Shown piece by piece: positions 12,355 to 14,165 of a stretch of DNA of 14,165 bases. Within the stretch, counting starts at the first letter, position 1. Every line of letters starts with the position of its first letter. Both the position numbers and the translations under genes were made by a program. The stretch is from JBECKQ01 sp040235375 (GTDB taxonomy: Bacteria; Planctomycetota; Phycisphaerae; UBA1845). A model generated the notes under the pieces. That model was not told where the DNA came from, did not search any database, and saw nothing but the letters and a program-made list of their open reading frames with translations. The stretch lies in the NCBI GenBank assembly GCA_040235375.1, contig JBECKQ010000466.1, positions 1-14,165 on the forward strand, given 5' to 3'.

Positions 12355-14165
12355 ATGGCGATCCAGCAGCTTACCGACGAACAGATTCACACGATGTCGC
12401 TCGAGGAGAAAGACCAGTGGTGGCTGGAGAACGTCTATAAGGGCGACGTGCCGCAGATGACCGTGCGCGTCGTGATCATGGGGTTCCTCCTCGGCGGGTT
12501 GCTTTCCATCACGAACCTTTACATCGGTGCGAAGACCGGCTGGTCGCTCGGCGTGGCGATTACGGCGGTCATTCTCGCATTTGTGTTCTTCAAGGCCCTC
12601 GCCAAGATCGGCCTGGGCCGCGGTTACCACGTACTCGAGAACAACATCCTCCAGTCGATCGCCTGCTCCGCCGGGTACATGAACGGCCCGCTGATCGCCA
12701 GCATGGCGGCGTACATGATGATCACCGACCGGGTCATCCCCTGGTGGCAGATGATCATGTGGCTGATCGGGTTGGCGTTTATGGGGGTGCTGTTCGCGTT
12801 TCCCCTGAAGCGCAAGTTCATCAACGAGGAGCAACTGCCGTTTCCTGAAGGCCGTGCCGCCGGCGTCGTGCTGAACATGCTGCACAGTGAGGACTCGAAG
12901 CAGTCGGTCCTTCCGGCCAAGCTGCTGGTTCTCTTCAGCGCAATCGCGGGAGTTGTCGGCCTGGCCCAATCACATCCGATCATGGACAAGCTGCGTATCG
13001 GATTCCTGACGATTCCCGAGTCGCTCGACAACTGGTACTACGGGCTGGTGGAGAGATTCCCCTCGCTCTGGCATCCGAACATCGCCGGCATCTCCCTGAC
13101 CGATCTCACGATTCGGCCACAACTCGACCTGGCGATGATCGGCGCCGGGGGCCTGATGGGCATCCGCACGGGCGCGTCGCTCATGTTCGGCGCGGTCGTC
13201 AACTACGTCATACTCGTGCCGATCATGATCCATCGCCACGACATCGTGTCCACCGTCAGCGATAACATCATCCACGTGAAATACGTGGACATCACGAAGT
13301 GGTCGCTGTGGTGCGGCGTGGCCATGATGACCACCGCCTCGCTGCTGGCCTTCCTTGCGAAACCGCAGATCTTCGTCGTCGCCTTCAAGAGCGTCTTGCG
13401 CCGCAAGGACCGTTTCACGAGGCGGGACGCGCTCGCGGGAATCGAACTGCCGCTATGGGTGTCCGCCGTTTTCGTGCCCGTCGTGGGGGCGTACCTCGTC
13501 TGGATCGCCCACTGGTTCTTCGGCGTGGCGATCTGGATGGGCATCATTGCCGTTCCGATGGTGTTCATCTTCACGCTCATCGGCGTCAATTCGACGGCCC
13601 TCACCTCGATCACGCCCACCGGCCCGCTCGGGAAGATGACGCAACTCACCTACGCCGCGATCGCTCCGGGCAACATCACCACGAACATCGCCACGGCCGG
13701 CATCACCGCCGAAGTCGCCGGGCAGGCCTCGAACCTGATTCAGAACATCAAGCCCGGATACATGCTCGGGGGCAAGCCCCGGCTCCAGGCGGTCGGGCAT
13801 CTCATCGGGGCGTTCTCCGGCGCGATCTTCTCGGTGGCCGTGTTCTATCCGCTCTTCCTCAAGGGCAATCCCTCGGGACTGATTACACCGGACTTCCCTT
13901 ACCCCTCGGCCGTGGTGTGGAAAGGTGTCGCCGAGATTCTGACCAAAGGTCTCAGCTCGCTCCCGCCTTCCGCCATCTGGGCCGCCGCGATTGGAGCCGG
14001 CGCCGGCATCGTGCTGGAGATCATTCGCCTGGCCTCGAAGGGCCGCTTCCCGCTCTCACCCGTGGCCTTCGGCCTGGCGTTCGTGATTCCCTTCGATATC
14101 TGTCTCTCGATGTTCGTCGGCTCGTTTGTGTTCTGGCTGATCGGCCGATTCGCGCCTCGCCAGGA
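12355..14165 (+). CDS. OPT-family oligopeptide/metal-chelate transporter, 3' end cut by window
   Basis: The first 603 residues of a polytopic membrane protein of the oligopeptide transporter (OPT/YSL) superfamily. After a hydrophilic N-terminus (about 35 residues) come many hydrophobic segments. Recognisable family segments are SITNLYIGAKTGWSLGVAI (51-69), ENNILQSIACSAGYM (95-109), EEQLPFPEGRAAGVVL (158-173), MGIRTGASLMFGAVVNY and TGPLGKMTQLTYAA. Family members import peptides or metal-chelate complexes by proton coupling; the substrate here cannot be read from the sequence. The ATG at 12355 lies 27 nt after the ruvB stop; GGAGG at 12338-12342 is 12 nt away, rather far for an efficient site. 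No adjacent peptidase or chelator gene is visible within the window. Confidence 0.93.
   Translation, partial: MAIQQLTDEQIHTMSLEEKDQWWLENVYKGDVPQMTVRVVIMGFLLGGLLSITNLYIGAKTGWSLGVAITAVILAFVFFKALAKIGLGRGYHVLENNILQSIACSAGYMNGPLIASMAAYMMITDRVIPWWQMIMWLIGLAFMGVLFAFPLKRKFINEEQLPFPEGRAAGVVLNMLHSEDSKQSVLPAKLLVLFSAIAGVVGLAQSHPIMDKLRIGFLTIPESLDNWYYGLVERFPSLWHPNIAGISLTDLTIRPQLDLAMIGAGGLMGIRTGASLMFGAVVNYVILVPIMIHRHDIVSTVSDNIIHVKYVDITKWSLWCGVAMMTTASLLAFLAKPQIFVVAFKSVLRRKDRFTRRDALAGIELPLWVSAVFVPVVGAYLVWIAHWFFGVAIWMGIIAVPMVFIFTLIGVNSTALTSITPTGPLGKMTQLTYAAIAPGNITTNIATAGITAEVAGQASNLIQNIKPGYMLGGKPRLQAVGHLIGAFSGAIFSVAVFYPLFLKGNPSGLITPDFPYPSAVVWKGVAEILTKGLSSLPPSAIWAAAIGAGAGIVLEIIRLASKGRFPLSPVAFGLAFVIPFDICLSMFVGSFVFWLIGRFAPRQ

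Overview
The window is high-GC bacterial DNA, densely coding on both strands. The best lineage hint is the single prepilin-like gene at 4031-4987. It combines an FTLVELLVVISIIALL-type N-methylation segment with a C-terminal His-X10-Asp-Gly motif, an architecture massively expanded in Planctomycetota, including Phycisphaerae. The pyrimidine/purine microrepeats and long hairpins between housekeeping genes fit that picture. The assignment is inference; there is no rRNA, tRNA, CRISPR or recognisable transposase here.

Region 1-3843: the 5' part of truA (minus strand, running off the left edge) diverges from a three-gene aspartate-pathway unit, homoserine dehydrogenase homolog - lysC - asd. The first two genes overlap by GTGA. 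LysC and Asd make aspartyl phosphate and aspartate semialdehyde and look fully active. The homoserine dehydrogenase homolog keeps its fold signature but has lost the glycine-rich nucleotide loop, the T-x-N-K lysine and the catalytic aspartate, which makes it the oddest protein in the window.

Region 3844-6380: the prepilin-like gene converges on two minus-strand genes. These are a 91-residue twin zinc-ribbon protein of unknown function and, upstream of it, a thioredoxin-coupled-type arsenate reductase / low-molecular-weight phosphatase. Between those two genes sit three near-identical copies of a 12-bp palindrome (TGTTGTACAACA) at exact 16-bp spacing, which I read as a probable operator array. 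A 355-bp spacer then leads to ispF.

Region 6381-9488: ispF (isoprenoid MEP pathway) and cysS lie 4 nt apart. CysS is 563 residues long and carries a tandem duplication of its C-terminal tRNA-binding module. An exported DsbA-like thioredoxin-fold protein with a coiled-coil stalk follows.

Region 9489-9982 is a 494-bp non-coding stretch packed with secondary structure: a 40-bp perfect palindrome, a stem-loop at 9591-9644 and a roughly 100-nt long hairpin.

Region 9983-14165: ruvC and ruvA overlap by ATGA. ruvB is separated from them by 168 bp that contain eight copies of an 8-bp repeat and four copies of a 7-bp repeat, the latter occupying the place of the ruvB ribosome binding site. The window ends inside an OPT-family transporter gene. 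No complete new defence or mobile system is visible. The observations most worth following are the degenerate homoserine dehydrogenase, the triple palindrome, the CysS duplication and the structured spacer before ruvC.
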